64,000 nt of DNA from Flammeovirga agarivorans (GCF_012641475.1 NZ_JABAIL010000003.1:310001-374000), one strand, 5' to 3'. Shown: positions 44,615-54,017, counted from the stretch's first letter. Translations and numbers: made by a program. Notes: generated by a model from the sequence alone, not told the origin.

Positions 44615-47470
44615 TCAATAATTGAAGAGAAAATCGTTGAGGTTTTCATGTTTATCAATGCTTAGTTTTTTTCTTAATCTGTATCTATACGCTTCAATAC
44701 TTCTAATTGTACTGTTCTGAATCGTTGCTATTTCCTTAGTAGATAGACCCGTTTTGATAAAAGCACATAATCTTAACTCAGTAGCGTTCAATTCAGGGTA
44801 TTCACTCTTCAATTTTTTGAAAAAGTTATTATTAATTTCATCAAAATGGACTTCAAACTGTTGCCAATTGGTAATTTCCGAATTGGATAGCTTTAGCTTA
44901 TTAATAAGAGATTGAATTTCTTTTTGAGCCATAGGGTTCACATCAGAACGTAGATCAGCCAAGGTATCATAGATCTGTTCTATTGTATCTTTCTTGTTGG
45001 CTAATTGTGCAGAAAAGGCACTTAACTTTGTTGATTTTTCTGCAAGTTCTGTAGTGTTTTTATGCAGTTTGGCTTCTAAGATTTCATTTTTGAGTGCGAT
45101 GATCTCCTTGTCTTTTTTTAGCTTTTCTCTTCGGTTTTTACTTTCTATAGACCTTTTGGTATATAACCTTATGAAGTACATAAATAGAAGGAAACAAATG
45201 AAGTAAAGTAAATAGGCCCAATGTGTTTGGTACCATGGCGGTAAGACTCTAAAATTAAAGAATACGACAGGAGTTTGTTTATCATAGATGTTTTTTGCTT
45301 TTAAACGGAACGTATATTCTCCTGCAGGCAAGTTGGTGTAGTCTTTAAAATTGATATCCGTAAAGCGACTCCATTCTTTGTCAAAACCTTCCAGTTTATA
45401 ACTATAACTAACCATATCCTGATCAGAATAAATAGGAACAGAGTAATTGATTTTTATCGAATTGTCAATGTAAGGAAGTGCAAAATTTTGCTGGGCCGAA
45501 CCCGACCTAAATAAAGTAGAATCAGGATTTCCTATTAAAGTAACCTTATCAAAAATAGGATGTACATCTGGCATAAGGTTAGGATTTACTTTCTTCTCCT
45601 TCACAAAAAGATTAAATCCATTTTTACTACCTAATAGCACACTATCTTTCGAAAGCGGATACATTAGTTCAAAACCAGAAATTGTAGTATGATATAGTTT
45701 TCTAAACATATCCGTTTCTCTGGTGTATGAACCATCTATTTTCTTCTGAAGTACTCCCACTTCTAAATTGTTTAGTACATACCAGAAGTTTCCAAACTGA
45801 TCTTCCGTTATCTTATTTATTTCAGTGGTATGACTTAATAAATTTTCTAACTGCGTATATAGACGAAAAGAGTCTGCCTGATAATCATATGTATAGATTC
45901 CTTTATGCTCTGATGTGAAAATAATATCCTCATTGATTCTCGAAACATTGATACCTAAGTCGGAAGGAAAACCATTTTCTGAGTTGTAAAATGCTACTTT
46001 TTCAGCCTCTTTTAAATCGTCACTTAATTTTATTTTAAATACTCCTTTATTGCCATGAGAGATCCACAGTATACCATTTTCATCTTCTTCAATTAATCTC
46101 GATGAATCTGAAAACCCCTTTATTTTATGTGAAAACCGAGGAATACCATCTTCGATATTGTATACCAACAATCCAGAGTAAGTACCTTGAATCGCATATC
46201 CTTTCCAATGATTTAATGGTTTCATCAACCAACCTCCCTGAATATCATTTATCATTTTCAGTTGGTTGTTTTGGTACACAAATGTTCCCTTATTATGTCC
46301 CACAATTAGGTGATCATTGATAACATCCATGTTCCAAACATTTCCTTCGGAGTTGGCAATCAATTGAAAATCAACAGGGAGATGTGTACTAAATCGGTTA
46401 TATTTTACACTGTAAAGACCTTGAGATGTACCTAAAAAGAGTTTATTTTTATATTTTTTCGCTGTGTAACCAATTCCAAATACGTTGTAGTTATCACTAA
46501 TAGGTGTTACCTGATGATAAAGGTTCAAGTAAAAAACACCGTTATCAGTACCTAACCATAAATTTTCTTTGTTATCGATAAAGGCAGTCATCACTTTACT
46601 TTTAATGCTCCCTAAACCATTTTTGATTTCTCTTTTTATTTGCCCTTTCTTATCCATGACAATAACAGTATTATCAGCCGTTGTGATGATATATAAATCG
46701 TTGAATAAAATGACCTTAACTGTCCTAAATCTATTCATTGAACGGGTGAGGGGAACGTCCACAATCTTACCCTTCTTGAGTAGAAAACATTGAAAATGAT
46801 TGTCTATTATTAGCAGTTGGTGCTCACCATAGGGTAGTATCGAATTGATCTTATTTGGGGTGAATTTTCTAAGATGGGCAACACTTTCAAACTGCTCGTT
46901 TTTTAAAATATGTAGTCCTCCAAAAACGTCTACACTATAGAGCGTATCATTCACAATGGAAACATGTTGAAAGGCCTTTTGAGGTGATATTATTGTGAAC
47001 TTTTCTTCTTGATAGATAAGGAGATGCTCTGTAGATATAAAGGCAATGCCTTGTGGTAGCTCATAAATTTTAAGGATCACACCTAATGATCTCTTGATGG
47101 TCTCTGGCAATTTAGATTTTATAGACTGATATATTAAGTTTCCATCTTTGTCATTTTCTAAGTACCCTAACTCATCTATTGCACCGACCCATACTCTTTG
47201 TTGAGCATCACAATACACAGATTGGACAATTGTATTGTTAGGCATTTTGATCAATTGAAGTTGTCCACCATTATATTCTACAACCCCAAAGCTATTACCA
47301 AAATACATGATATCATTAGCATTTTGAGTAATACTATAGGTTTGATTTGCCAGTTGCCATTCTTCTAATTTCTCTTGGGAAGGTCTCCCAGATGTTGTAG
47401 AAAAACACATCGATGGCAATACTATTACGCTTAAAAGAAGAAAAAATAATTGAAATAGTAGTTTATTCAT
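44615..47470 (-). CDS. Transmembrane propeller / Y_Y_Y / LuxR-HTH regulator
   Basis: The 951-residue protein has a signal peptide (LLLSVIVLPSMCFS) and a large periplasmic beta-propeller region (about 30-640, repeated ENLWLGTDNGVFY-like units). A Y_Y_Y domain follows (SYSYKLEGFDKEWSRF to VVFFNFRVLPPWYQ), then one membrane helix (YLLYFICFLLFMYFIRLY) and a cytoplasmic coiled coil. It ends in a LuxR-type DNA-binding domain (LNATELRLCAFIKTGLSTKEIA to SIEAYRYRLRKKL). No histidine kinase or receiver domain is present, unlike hybrid two-component PUL sensors, so the signal must pass straight to DNA. It probably controls the GH16 gene and perhaps the PUL. Confidence 0.9.
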   Translation of the reverse strand: MNKLLFQLFFLLLSVIVLPSMCFSTTSGRPSQEKLEEWQLANQTYSITQNANDIMYFGNSFGVVEYNGGQLQLIKMPNNTIVQSVYCDAQQRVWVGAIDELGYLENDKDGNLIYQSIKSKLPETIKRSLGVILKIYELPQGIAFISTEHLLIYQEEKFTIISPQKAFQHVSIVNDTLYSVDVFGGLHILKNEQFESVAHLRKFTPNKINSILPYGEHQLLIIDNHFQCFLLKKGKIVDVPLTRSMNRFRTVKVILFNDLYIITTADNTVIVMDKKGQIKREIKNGLGSIKSKVMTAFIDNKENLWLGTDNGVFYLNLYHQVTPISDNYNVFGIGYTAKKYKNKLFLGTSQGLYSVKYNRFSTHLPVDFQLIANSEGNVWNMDVINDHLIVGHNKGTFVYQNNQLKMINDIQGGWLMKPLNHWKGYAIQGTYSGLLVYNIEDGIPRFSHKIKGFSDSSRLIEEDENGILWISHGNKGVFKIKLSDDLKEAEKVAFYNSENGFPSDLGINVSRINEDIIFTSEHKGIYTYDYQADSFRLYTQLENLLSHTTEINKITEDQFGNFWYVLNNLEVGVLQKKIDGSYTRETDMFRKLYHTTISGFELMYPLSKDSVLLGSKNGFNLFVKEKKVNPNLMPDVHPIFDKVTLIGNPDSTLFRSGSAQQNFALPYIDNSIKINYSVPIYSDQDMVSYSYKLEGFDKEWSRFTDINFKDYTNLPAGEYTFRLKAKNIYDKQTPVVFFNFRVLPPWYQTHWAYLLYFICFLLFMYFIRLYTKRSIESKNRREKLKKDKEIIALKNEILEAKLHKNTTELAEKSTKLSAFSAQLANKKDTIEQIYDTLADLRSDVNPMAQKEIQSLINKLKLSNSEITNWQQFEVHFDEINNNFFKKLKSEYPELNATELRLCAFIKTGLSTKEIATIQNSTIRSIEAYRYRLRKKLSIDKHENLNDFLFNY

Positions 47471-47625
47471 TTCACTGATAAATAGTAAAAAAAAATTCGT
47501 TAGTGACGTTAATATATCAATTAATAGTCCAAATGAAAGTGGATGTTTAGTTTTTTATAATGTTATAAGTGAACCCAATGGATAGTCATTAATGTAAAGT
47601 TGTGAGGGAGTTAATTTAGGTAGAA

Positions 47626-47664
47626 ACCCCTCTACTGTTTTAACATTAAAAATAGTAGAGAGGT
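47626..47664 (-). terminator. Terminator of the 50.5-47.7 kb operon
   Basis: ACCCCTCTACT at 47626-47636 pairs with AGTAGAGAGGT at 47654-47664 with one mismatch. Read on the minus strand it lies just after the dehydrogenase-like gene stop and ends in a short T-rich tail. Confidence 0.55.
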
Positions 47665-47674
47665 AGTGATATAA

Positions 47675-48586
47675 TTATCTACTTTCATTATTTATAAATG
47701 CTATCACATGATCTAATACTTTTTGTGATAACCTTTCTTGTGCTTCTATAGTCCAACCTGCAACTACTTCAGTTGATAGTATATTTTCAGATTTGTCATA
47801 CTCTTCTTTGTGTTGACCTATTCCATCCCCATCAAAAATTGCGTAATTAGTAGGGTTTGAGATCCAATGGTCAAACGCTGATTTGTCGAATGTAAATCCA
47901 AGAGAGGTATTTATCAGAATCTTACCATCCCCCAATTTTGTGAATTCTTCTTCGCTTAAAATAGTCGTGTTTTTAGGTAAATGTAATGAGATAATTTCTG
48001 AGGATGTTATCAGCTCATCCAATGTTAAGTAGTTTACCCCATTCTCTTCAACTTGAGGTTTTCTACTTCTGTTATAATAGCTGACATTTGCTCCAAATGC
48101 TTGTAATCGATCTGCCAACATTTGTCCTGTTGTTCCCATACCAATAATCCCAACTTTCCTTCCTGTTAGTTCCACAGGGTTTTCTTTCCATTGTTGTTTT
48201 CCGATTCCTTTTAGTAGTCTTATTAACTCGGAGAGAATATATTCTATAAGCCCTTCATCACCATAATCTCTTATGCCTTTAACCATTATTCCACTTTTAT
48301 CAGCATAGTCAATATCTACATTAGCAGATTTTTTATCGTATAAACTGCAACACATTCCTACATATTTAAGTGCTTTTGCGTTGCTCATTACCTTGGCGGT
48401 TAATTGAGTATTCCAAGAAACAAAAACACAGTCGGCATCTTCTATTCTTTTTGCGGCTTCTTCTTCTGAGGAAGGTATGTCATCATATACCTTTATCGGA
48501 TTTTCTGAATACTTTCCTAACTTTTCTATTGCCCATTCTTGAAGGCCTGTTTTATCTATTATTGTTATTTGCTTAAACATTTTCAT
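47675..48586 (-). CDS. D-2-hydroxyacid dehydrogenase-like protein lacking catalytic residues
   Basis: The 303-residue cytoplasmic protein has the Rossmann NAD-binding motif GRKVGIIGMGTTGQMLA and the family's flanking catalytic domain (SWNTQLTAKVMSNAKALKYVG). The usual catalytic Arg motif N-x-x-R-G reads INTSLGFTFD. The Glu region reads FDGDGIGQ, and the His region (PH..W/T) reads VVAGWTIEAQ, so the Arg-Glu-His triad seems lost. It may be a pseudoenzyme or use other residues. Its 14-bp overlap with the upstream EamA gene indicates one operon under the GlxA-type regulator. Confidence 0.8.
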   Translation of the reverse strand: MKMFKQITIIDKTGLQEWAIEKLGKYSENPIKVYDDIPSSEEEAAKRIEDADCVFVSWNTQLTAKVMSNAKALKYVGMCCSLYDKKSANVDIDYADKSGIMVKGIRDYGDEGLIEYILSELIRLLKGIGKQQWKENPVELTGRKVGIIGMGTTGQMLADRLQAFGANVSYYNRSRKPQVEENGVNYLTLDELITSSEIISLHLPKNTTILSEEEFTKLGDGKILINTSLGFTFDKSAFDHWISNPTNYAIFDGDGIGQHKEEYDKSENILSTEVVAGWTIEAQERLSQKVLDHVIAFINNESR

Positions 48587-49496
48587 TTATGTTTTTTGAT
48601 TTATAATAATTAATGAGCACTACCCCAATGAAAATAAGAAGTAATGCGAGGACTTTTTGGACTGAAACCGTTTCCTTTAAAAACCACCACCCGAGAAGGA
48701 TGGCAATCGCCGGGTTGATATAAGTGTATGTCCCAACGATTGAAGGGGGTAATACTTTTAAAAGCCATACATATGAAAAATATGCGATTAATGAACCGAC
48801 TACTATAAGATAGATCAACCCATATAAGGCTTCTAAACCCGACTGAGTTGTATGAGGTACTAACTTTTCATCGAGCAAGAAACTAATGACCATCGAGAGC
48901 AAGCCAACACATAACATCTGAATGGCTACGATTAAAATAGTATCACTTTGAAACGAGCCTTGTTGTGATTTGAGAGAACCAAACGCAAAACAGATCACAC
49001 CGAAAAAAGCGATACAATAGGCGACTAGAGATTTAAGATCGATAGATTGTATAAACTCATCATCTCCAAATAGAAGTATGACACCTAAAAAGCCAACTAG
49101 TAATCCAAACAGTAGTTTTTTATTGGATCTATAATATGACCATCTCTTTTTATCCATTGCTACTAACCATATTGGTAAAGATGCCCAAACAATGGAAGTA
49201 AGGCCTGTGCTAAGGTATTGTTCTACCCAAACCACTGATCCTGATCCAAGGAAAAGTAAAAAGAGACCTATAAAACATATCTGCAGTAGTTCTTTTATTT
49301 TTGGTAGTTTTTGTCCTTGCAATAAAGACCAAAAGAGAAAGAGCAACCCTGCTATAATAAACCGGATACCACCCAATAGAAAAGGCGGAAAATACTCTAA
49401 GGTAACAGCAATTGCCATATATGTAGAACCCCATCCTATATAGAGTGCTGTAAGTGCAAAAACTGTTTTAAAATTTGACCTCTGTAAGTTCATCAC
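48573..49496 (-). CDS. EamA-family (DMT superfamily) exporter
   Basis: The 307-residue inner-membrane protein has ten predicted hydrophobic helices in two EamA repeats (ALYIGWGSTYMAIAVTLEYFPPF in the first, LLKVLPPSIVGTYTYINPAIA in the second). The YIGWGSTY and INPAIAILLGWWFL strings are family markers. Members usually export amino acids or metabolites, but the substrate here is unknown. Its stop overlaps the start of the dehydrogenase-like gene by 14 bp, and the AraC/GlxA regulator gene lies 70 bp upstream in the same direction. Confidence 0.93.
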   Translation of the reverse strand: MMNLQRSNFKTVFALTALYIGWGSTYMAIAVTLEYFPPFLLGGIRFIIAGLLFLFWSLLQGQKLPKIKELLQICFIGLFLLFLGSGSVVWVEQYLSTGLTSIVWASLPIWLVAMDKKRWSYYRSNKKLLFGLLVGFLGVILLFGDDEFIQSIDLKSLVAYCIAFFGVICFAFGSLKSQQGSFQSDTILIVAIQMLCVGLLSMVISFLLDEKLVPHTTQSGLEALYGLIYLIVVGSLIAYFSYVWLLKVLPPSIVGTYTYINPAIAILLGWWFLKETVSVQKVLALLLIFIGVVLINYYKSKNINENV

Positions 49497-49566
49497 ATTT
49501 AACTTTAAATAATATCACAAAGATATTTGGAGCAAAATGATGAAGAAAGGACAATCAATAGTCGTT

Positions 49567-50529
49567 TTAGGACAGGTTATTTTTAATTTCTGTAGGTAAG
49601 ACTTCGTGATGTTTTTCAAGCATCACACGTAATTGTTTTGATGTTTTGTATCCACATAAATTGGCAATATGCTCTACTTTATAATCAGAATACCGGAGTA
49701 AGTTTTTAGCTTTTTCAAGTCTCAATTTTGTGCGGTATTCAGCGATAGTAATACCTGTTTGTTTTTTAAAAGTACGGGTTAAATTTCGAGGACTAACAAA
49801 CACTAATTCCGCTAAATCTTCGATGGTAGAAGTCTTTTCTAAGTTTTGAATAATCCAATCCTGTACAGCATGGATTTTTTCATCTTTATGGTTTCTATTC
49901 TGTACGTATACACTTACTTGTTCTTCAGTGGCAAGTCGCCTTTTATATACTACTAATTCTTTCGCGACTTCTGTTGCAATCTGCTTTCCTTGTCTTTCTT
50001 CGATTAAGTATAAAGCCAAATCAATACCTGTTATTACACCAGCACTAGTATAAATATTGTCAGACTTTGTAAACAATGTATTCTCTGCAATTTTTACATG
50101 AGGGAAATCAATTTTCATTCTATCGATCAAGTCCCAATGTATTGTACATTCTTTATTATTTAAGAGCCCTGATTCCGCTAAAAGAAAAGCGCCAGTACAA
50201 ACGCTACAAATTGTTGTTTTGTTAGCATTGGCTTGAAGTAACCAATCGAAAAAGTAAGGATCTTCTTTAATATCAGCTATTTTACGCGTACTGGAACCAA
50301 AAATAAAAACGATATCATTTTTTGTTGGAGTAACAGTTCTAAAGTCGATCAACGCTGAAAACTGAATTCCAGAAGAACTTTTTATCGTTGTATAATTACT
50401 GACAAATTGTAGTTGATAGTTAAAACCCAAATTGATAACCTCTTCGAATACTTGTACAACTCCGGTGACATCAAGAATGGTGACTTCTTTGGGTATATAA
50501 AAATAGACTATTGATATTTCTTGTTTCAT
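49567..50529 (-). CDS. GlxA-family regulator (DJ-1/PfpI + AraC HTH)
   Basis: The 320-residue regulator has an N-terminal DJ-1/PfpI-like amidotransferase domain with the nucleophile-elbow region CSVCTGAFLLAESGLLN and the ECTIHWDLIDRM segment. An AraC-type DNA-binding domain follows from about residue 225 (IEDLAELVFVSPRNLTRTFKKQ and KVEHIANLCGYKTSKQLRVM). GlxA-type regulators sense small metabolites. It lies directly upstream of an exporter and a dehydrogenase-like gene, which are the likely targets, and may regulate itself as first gene of that operon. Confidence 0.92.
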   Translation of the reverse strand: MKQEISIVYFYIPKEVTILDVTGVVQVFEEVINLGFNYQLQFVSNYTTIKSSSGIQFSALIDFRTVTPTKNDIVFIFGSSTRKIADIKEDPYFFDWLLQANANKTTICSVCTGAFLLAESGLLNNKECTIHWDLIDRMKIDFPHVKIAENTLFTKSDNIYTSAGVITGIDLALYLIEERQGKQIATEVAKELVVYKRRLATEEQVSVYVQNRNHKDEKIHAVQDWIIQNLEKTSTIEDLAELVFVSPRNLTRTFKKQTGITIAEYRTKLRLEKAKNLLRYSDYKVEHIANLCGYKTSKQLRVMLEKHHEVLPTEIKNNLS

Positions 50530-50649
50530 TGCGTAATGTTATCGCTTTTAATATGACTAAATAAGGATCAACTTATATTATAAGGCATCATAAACATTTC
50601 CTTATTGGTTTTTGATATTTCGAAATTACGAACTCTTAAATCAACTATT

Positions 50650-50690
50650 ATTTTAATTGACCTTTATTTCATCAATAATTTTATCCAGAG
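50650..50690. repeat. 41-bp exact direct repeat (copy 1)
   Basis: These 41 bases are identical to 57252-57292, which is the last 12 codons, stop codon and a few 3' bases of the alpha/beta hydrolase gene. Here the copy is detached from any hydrolase frame and abuts a gene remnant, indicating a past duplication or recombination junction. Confidence 0.85.
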
Positions 50691-51103
50691 ACAAAAGAGG
50701 TAGAAATTATTTTCGTCTATACAATAGAAGGTCAGATGATCCGTCTTTTTGCAAAAGAAATCAATGAGGAAATGATACTGGAAAAAGAGTGAGTACTAGG
50801 AAAACTCCTCAGAATGTAATCGAAAGTGCATTTCTAAAAAATGGTCTGTAAAAGGGAAAACAGATGATTTTATCGAGTTAAAAGAAGATCAAGTTTTTAT
50901 CTATGAAAGACCTGGTGAGGAAGCTAGAATCGGGGAATAGAAATTAGATTATTCAGAATAAAGTCATTCATTTTAGAGAAGAAGGGAATTCAAAATCAAC
51001 AGAGCTGATTTATTACTTTAGAGTAAACACTTTGCTTCTGTATACTATGGATGGTGAACCATTAATGACTTTGGATCCTATTGGTGCTGATCTTATGAGA
51101 TAA
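50691..51103 (+). pseudogene. Decayed gene, possibly lipocalin-like
   Basis: Coding character survives in three successive frames. TKEVEIIFVYTIEGQMIRLF and following run to a stop at about 50789. RKCISKKWSVKGKTDDF, continuing to ERPGEEARIGE, ends with a stop at 50938. VIHFREEGNSKS to GEPLMTLDPIGADLMR stops at 51101. Together they would be about 130 residues. Two frameshifts and extra stops separate them. The KKW core and strand pattern recall small secreted lipocalin-like domains, but I am not certain of the family. The 5' end is cut at the 41-bp repeat. Confidence 0.65.
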
Positions 51104-51134
51104 CTTATTGTAAGTCATTGTAAATGAGGTTATT

Positions 51135-51168
51135 TCAGATTTAATCTGAGACAGACTCTTTTTTTTAT
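51135..51168 (+). terminator. Small hairpin with T-run
   Basis: TCAGAT-TTA-ATCTGA at 51135-51149 is followed nine bases later by a run of Ts. It may be the surviving terminator of the decayed gene. Confidence 0.4.
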
Positions 51169-51356
51169 GCCATGATTTTTTTGCAACCGTTATAATTTTT
51201 TTTGCAAAACGGCTTTTTAATAAAGTGCGTTTCTATAGGTGTAGGCACTCAGATTTAATGTTTTGAAAAAAACACTTTTTAGAATAGGGGTAGAACATTA
51301 ATGGTGTGTCATGATGATGTAAAACTTAATGGTTCAATTTCAATAAGGAAAGTATT

Positions 51357-52109
51357 ATGAAAAACTTAATCTTAATTTTATTTAGCTCAATTGTTTTTTT
51401 TACAAGCTGTAACAACGGTGAAAATGTCATCGATTCACCAAAACAATCTTTTGATTTAAACATCGAAGAGTCAGTAACAGGAATTCAATTCAACATTGCA
51501 GGTAAGGTTTTTATTGACGAGGGTAACGAACAATCGTTTGTAATAGAAACACAAAAAGAGGTAATGGATCACCTAACGTATGAAGTACAAAATGGTGTTT
51601 TGATTGTAAGTTTAGATAAGAACTTCAGTCAATATGATTTCAACTTAAACGTGACGGTTCCAAAACTTACTGAAGTGTCATTGAATGGTAGTGGTGATAT
51701 TAGAACATACGACCTAAATACTGAAGGTGAAACACTTGAAGTAAACTTAATTGGTAGTGGTACTATTGTATTTGAAGATGCTACGTCTGCAACAACTGCA
51801 ATCGAAATTCTTTTGGAAGGTACTGGTGATGTTAGTATCTCAAAAATTGCATCAAATGAGGTTTCGATTATTAGCAGAGGATCTGGTGAAATAGAATTAT
51901 CAGGTACTTCACAAAGCTTAGAGGCGATGTTAGAAGGTTCTGGAGAATTAGAAGCTGGTGAACTTGAAACTAAAAATGTGACACTTTCAAATTCAGGTTC
52001 TGGTGATGTTCATGTATACTGTACTGATACTTTATCGATTAAGAATGAAGGTAGTAGTGACATTAAAGTTGATGGTAACCCTTCAACGATTGTCAGAAAC
52101 AGAAACTAA
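51357..52109 (+). CDS. GIN-domain (DUF2807) surface lipoprotein
   Basis: The 250-residue lipoprotein (lipobox SIVFFTSC) carries a GIN/DUF2807 head domain, a beta-helix built from imperfect repeats. Seven GSG-type turns are visible: GSGDI, GSGTI, GTGDV, GSGEI, GSGEL, GSGDV and GSSDI, about 20-25 residues apart. Such domains occur on cell-surface proteins of Bacteroidota, with no defined activity. It starts a three-gene unit with a barrel-like protein and a lipoprotein hydrolase. Confidence 0.85.
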   Translation: MKNLILILFSSIVFFTSCNNGENVIDSPKQSFDLNIEESVTGIQFNIAGKVFIDEGNEQSFVIETQKEVMDHLTYEVQNGVLIVSLDKNFSQYDFNLNVTVPKLTEVSLNGSGDIRTYDLNTEGETLEVNLIGSGTIVFEDATSATTAIEILLEGTGDVSISKIASNEVSIISRGSGEIELSGTSQSLEAMLEGSGELEAGELETKNVTLSNSGSGDVHVYCTDTLSIKNEGSSDIKVDGNPSTIVRNRN

Positions 52110-52175
52110 AGAGTCGAAGCTTATTCCGATCCCTATTTCTCAAATAACTAAATCATATAATAAGTAAATTCTTAA

Positions 52176-52763
52176 ATGATGCTTAGAGCAATATTTATCA
52201 TGTTGATGTTTTCATCAATACAATTATTCGCACAAGAAGAAACTAATTACACCCCTACAAAACATCAAGTTTCATTATCCTATTATGGTGAATTTGTGAC
52301 TCACCCAGGTTTTCGTATCGGTTACTTAACTCCGATATCACAAAAAACAAAAGTGAAAAACGAAACAAATGTAGTAGACAAATCTTGGGTAGTAGGTGGT
52401 TATTTCACCTATTATAAACATAAAATGAATCATGATGGTCTACTGTTTACTGGTGAAATTGGTAGACAGAGAATCAGTAAAAGTGGCTTTATCAGCAGTA
52501 TTAATTTCGAAATGGGTTATATGTTGGCTGTTCTTGATGGTGAAGTTTATACACCTACAGAAAATGGTTTTGAAAAAGGAGCAAAGGCAGATTCTTATTT
52601 CACATTTGGTCTAAACCTAGGCTTGGGATGGGATTTTGAGAAAAAAATGAACTTACCAATTTCTGCTATGGTTGTTCCTCACTTCTATTTTCAAGCACCC
52701 TATAACACTGCAGTCACAGCTAGAACTGCTTTGGAAGTTAAATTTTTATACCATCTAAGATAA
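52176..52763 (+). CDS. Outer-membrane beta-barrel-like protein
   Basis: The 195-residue exported protein has a signal peptide (MMLRAIFIMLMFSSIQLFAQ). Short amphipathic strands rich in Tyr, Phe and Gly (SLSYYGEFVTHPGFRIGYL, FTFGLNLGLGWDF) end in an aromatic and basic stretch (LEVKFLYHLR). This suggests an eight-strand or similar small barrel. I do not recognise the family. It lies between the GIN lipoprotein and the lipoprotein hydrolase, 66 and 9 bp away, in the same direction. Confidence 0.7.
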   Translation: MMLRAIFIMLMFSSIQLFAQEETNYTPTKHQVSLSYYGEFVTHPGFRIGYLTPISQKTKVKNETNVVDKSWVVGGYFTYYKHKMNHDGLLFTGEIGRQRISKSGFISSINFEMGYMLAVLDGEVYTPTENGFEKGAKADSYFTFGLNLGLGWDFEKKMNLPISAMVVPHFYFQAPYNTAVTARTALEVKFLYHLR

Positions 52764-52772
52764 GTCACAAAC

Positions 52773-53876
52773 ATGAAATTTATTATAAAGATAGCCCTTA
52801 TTAGCCTTGTATTATCACTTCTTTGGTCTTGTCAAAAAGAAAATGACCTATTGAAAGAAGGAGAGATGTTGTTCCTAAAACATAAAGGAGCTTCTATGCC
52901 AGTACTTGTGAGAGGTAAATATGATTCCGATGCCATTATCTTAATGGTACATGGAGGAGCAGGTGGGTCATCTGCACCACATATTGAAGACCTTGGGGGG
53001 TTAGTAGAAAAGGAGTTTATGGTAGCCTACTGGGACCAAAGACATTCTGGTTCATCACAAGGTAACTTCAGTAAAGATCTTATGACGATAGAGCAATTTT
53101 CTGAAGACATGAAATATGTGGTGAACATGTTGAAAAACAAGTACGGTGCTGATAAAAAGATCTTTGCCATGGGGCACAGTTGGGGAGTGATTCTTACAAC
53201 CCATTATCTAATCACAGAGGAAGTCGGTCTTCAAGGAGTGATTCTTTCTAATGGGGCCCATAGTAGCGAACATGAATATAGTGCAAGAATGGATTATGTA
53301 CATGACTTTGCCCAAGAGATGATCGAGAAGGGTTTGAGTATGCCAAAGACGATTAAAGTTGAAGGGAAAACCTTCACAACTTTGGAAGAAGTAGTGCAAT
53401 GGACATTACAAAATGATCCTATAGATAACTGGGAACAATTGACAATTCTAAATGAATTGGTATACAGTGTTTACGACTATGTTCAGGATACATATGTTCA
53501 AGATGAATCAGATGGTTTAATTCAGGTATCTAAGAGTGAAATTGATTTTTATTCTCCATACAACCATTTAAATGAATGGACAAATGATATTAGAACATCT
53601 CAATTGATGAACAGCTTTACGGACCATTCAAGTATTCAAGAGTTCTATGATTTCACTCCAGAGATGGATAAAATTACATTGCCCACTTGTTTAATTTGGG
53701 GTAAATATGATGATATCATAGGTCTAGAAGTAGCTTACGATTATTACGATGTGATCAATACTCCTGAAGAGGATAAAGAGTTGATAATTCTTGAACATTC
53801 AGATCATATAGGAATGTATCTAGAGAATATGAAATTTAGTAATGCACTTATAGATTTTGTAAAGGCACATAAATAA
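52773..53876 (+). CDS. Lipoprotein alpha/beta hydrolase (proline iminopeptidase-like)
   Basis: The 367-residue lipoprotein (lipobox SLLWSC) has an alpha/beta hydrolase fold. Landmarks are the oxyanion HG motif MVHGGAGGSSAPH, the YWDQRHSG strand, the nucleophile elbow MGHSWGVIL and a C-terminal acid/His pair (GKYDDIIG, LEHSDHIGMY). The WDQRxSG and GxSWG strings recall proline iminopeptidase-like hydrolases. Being on the membrane it could act on envelope peptides or signal molecules. It ends an operon closed by a good terminator. Confidence 0.85.
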   Translation: MKFIIKIALISLVLSLLWSCQKENDLLKEGEMLFLKHKGASMPVLVRGKYDSDAIILMVHGGAGGSSAPHIEDLGGLVEKEFMVAYWDQRHSGSSQGNFSKDLMTIEQFSEDMKYVVNMLKNKYGADKKIFAMGHSWGVILTTHYLITEEVGLQGVILSNGAHSSEHEYSARMDYVHDFAQEMIEKGLSMPKTIKVEGKTFTTLEEVVQWTLQNDPIDNWEQLTILNELVYSVYDYVQDTYVQDESDGLIQVSKSEIDFYSPYNHLNEWTNDIRTSQLMNSFTDHSSIQEFYDFTPEMDKITLPTCLIWGKYDDIIGLEVAYDYYDVINTPEEDKELIILEHSDHIGMYLENMKFSNALIDFVKAHK

Positions 53877-53907
53877 TAAATACATCTAATTTAGCTATTT
53901 ATTCTAT

Positions 53908-53948
53908 AACCCTAGAATCACCATAATTTGGTCTTTTCTAGGGTTTTG
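53908..53948 (+). terminator. Terminator of the GIN/hydrolase operon
   Basis: AACCCTAGAA at 53908-53917 pairs with TTCTAGGGTT at 53936-53945, then TTG. The arms match perfectly. Confidence 0.85.
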
Positions 53949-54017
53949 TCATTATAACTTTTTGAAAATTCTTATCAAAAATGATTAACTTAAGAATAAA
54001 CGCTTAACTAGTTATTG

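Larger units (their letters stand above)
50530..51356. other. Large gap with gene remnant, repeat and promoter
   Basis: This 827-bp gap contains a 41-bp copy of the 3' end of the hydrolase gene at 57255 (50650-50690). A decayed plus-strand gene (50691-51103) and a small hairpin with T-run (51135-51167) follow. The promoter region of the GIN-domain operon is at its right end, with two TTTTTTTGCAA copies near 51176 and 51196. No intact gene is seen. Confidence 0.7.
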
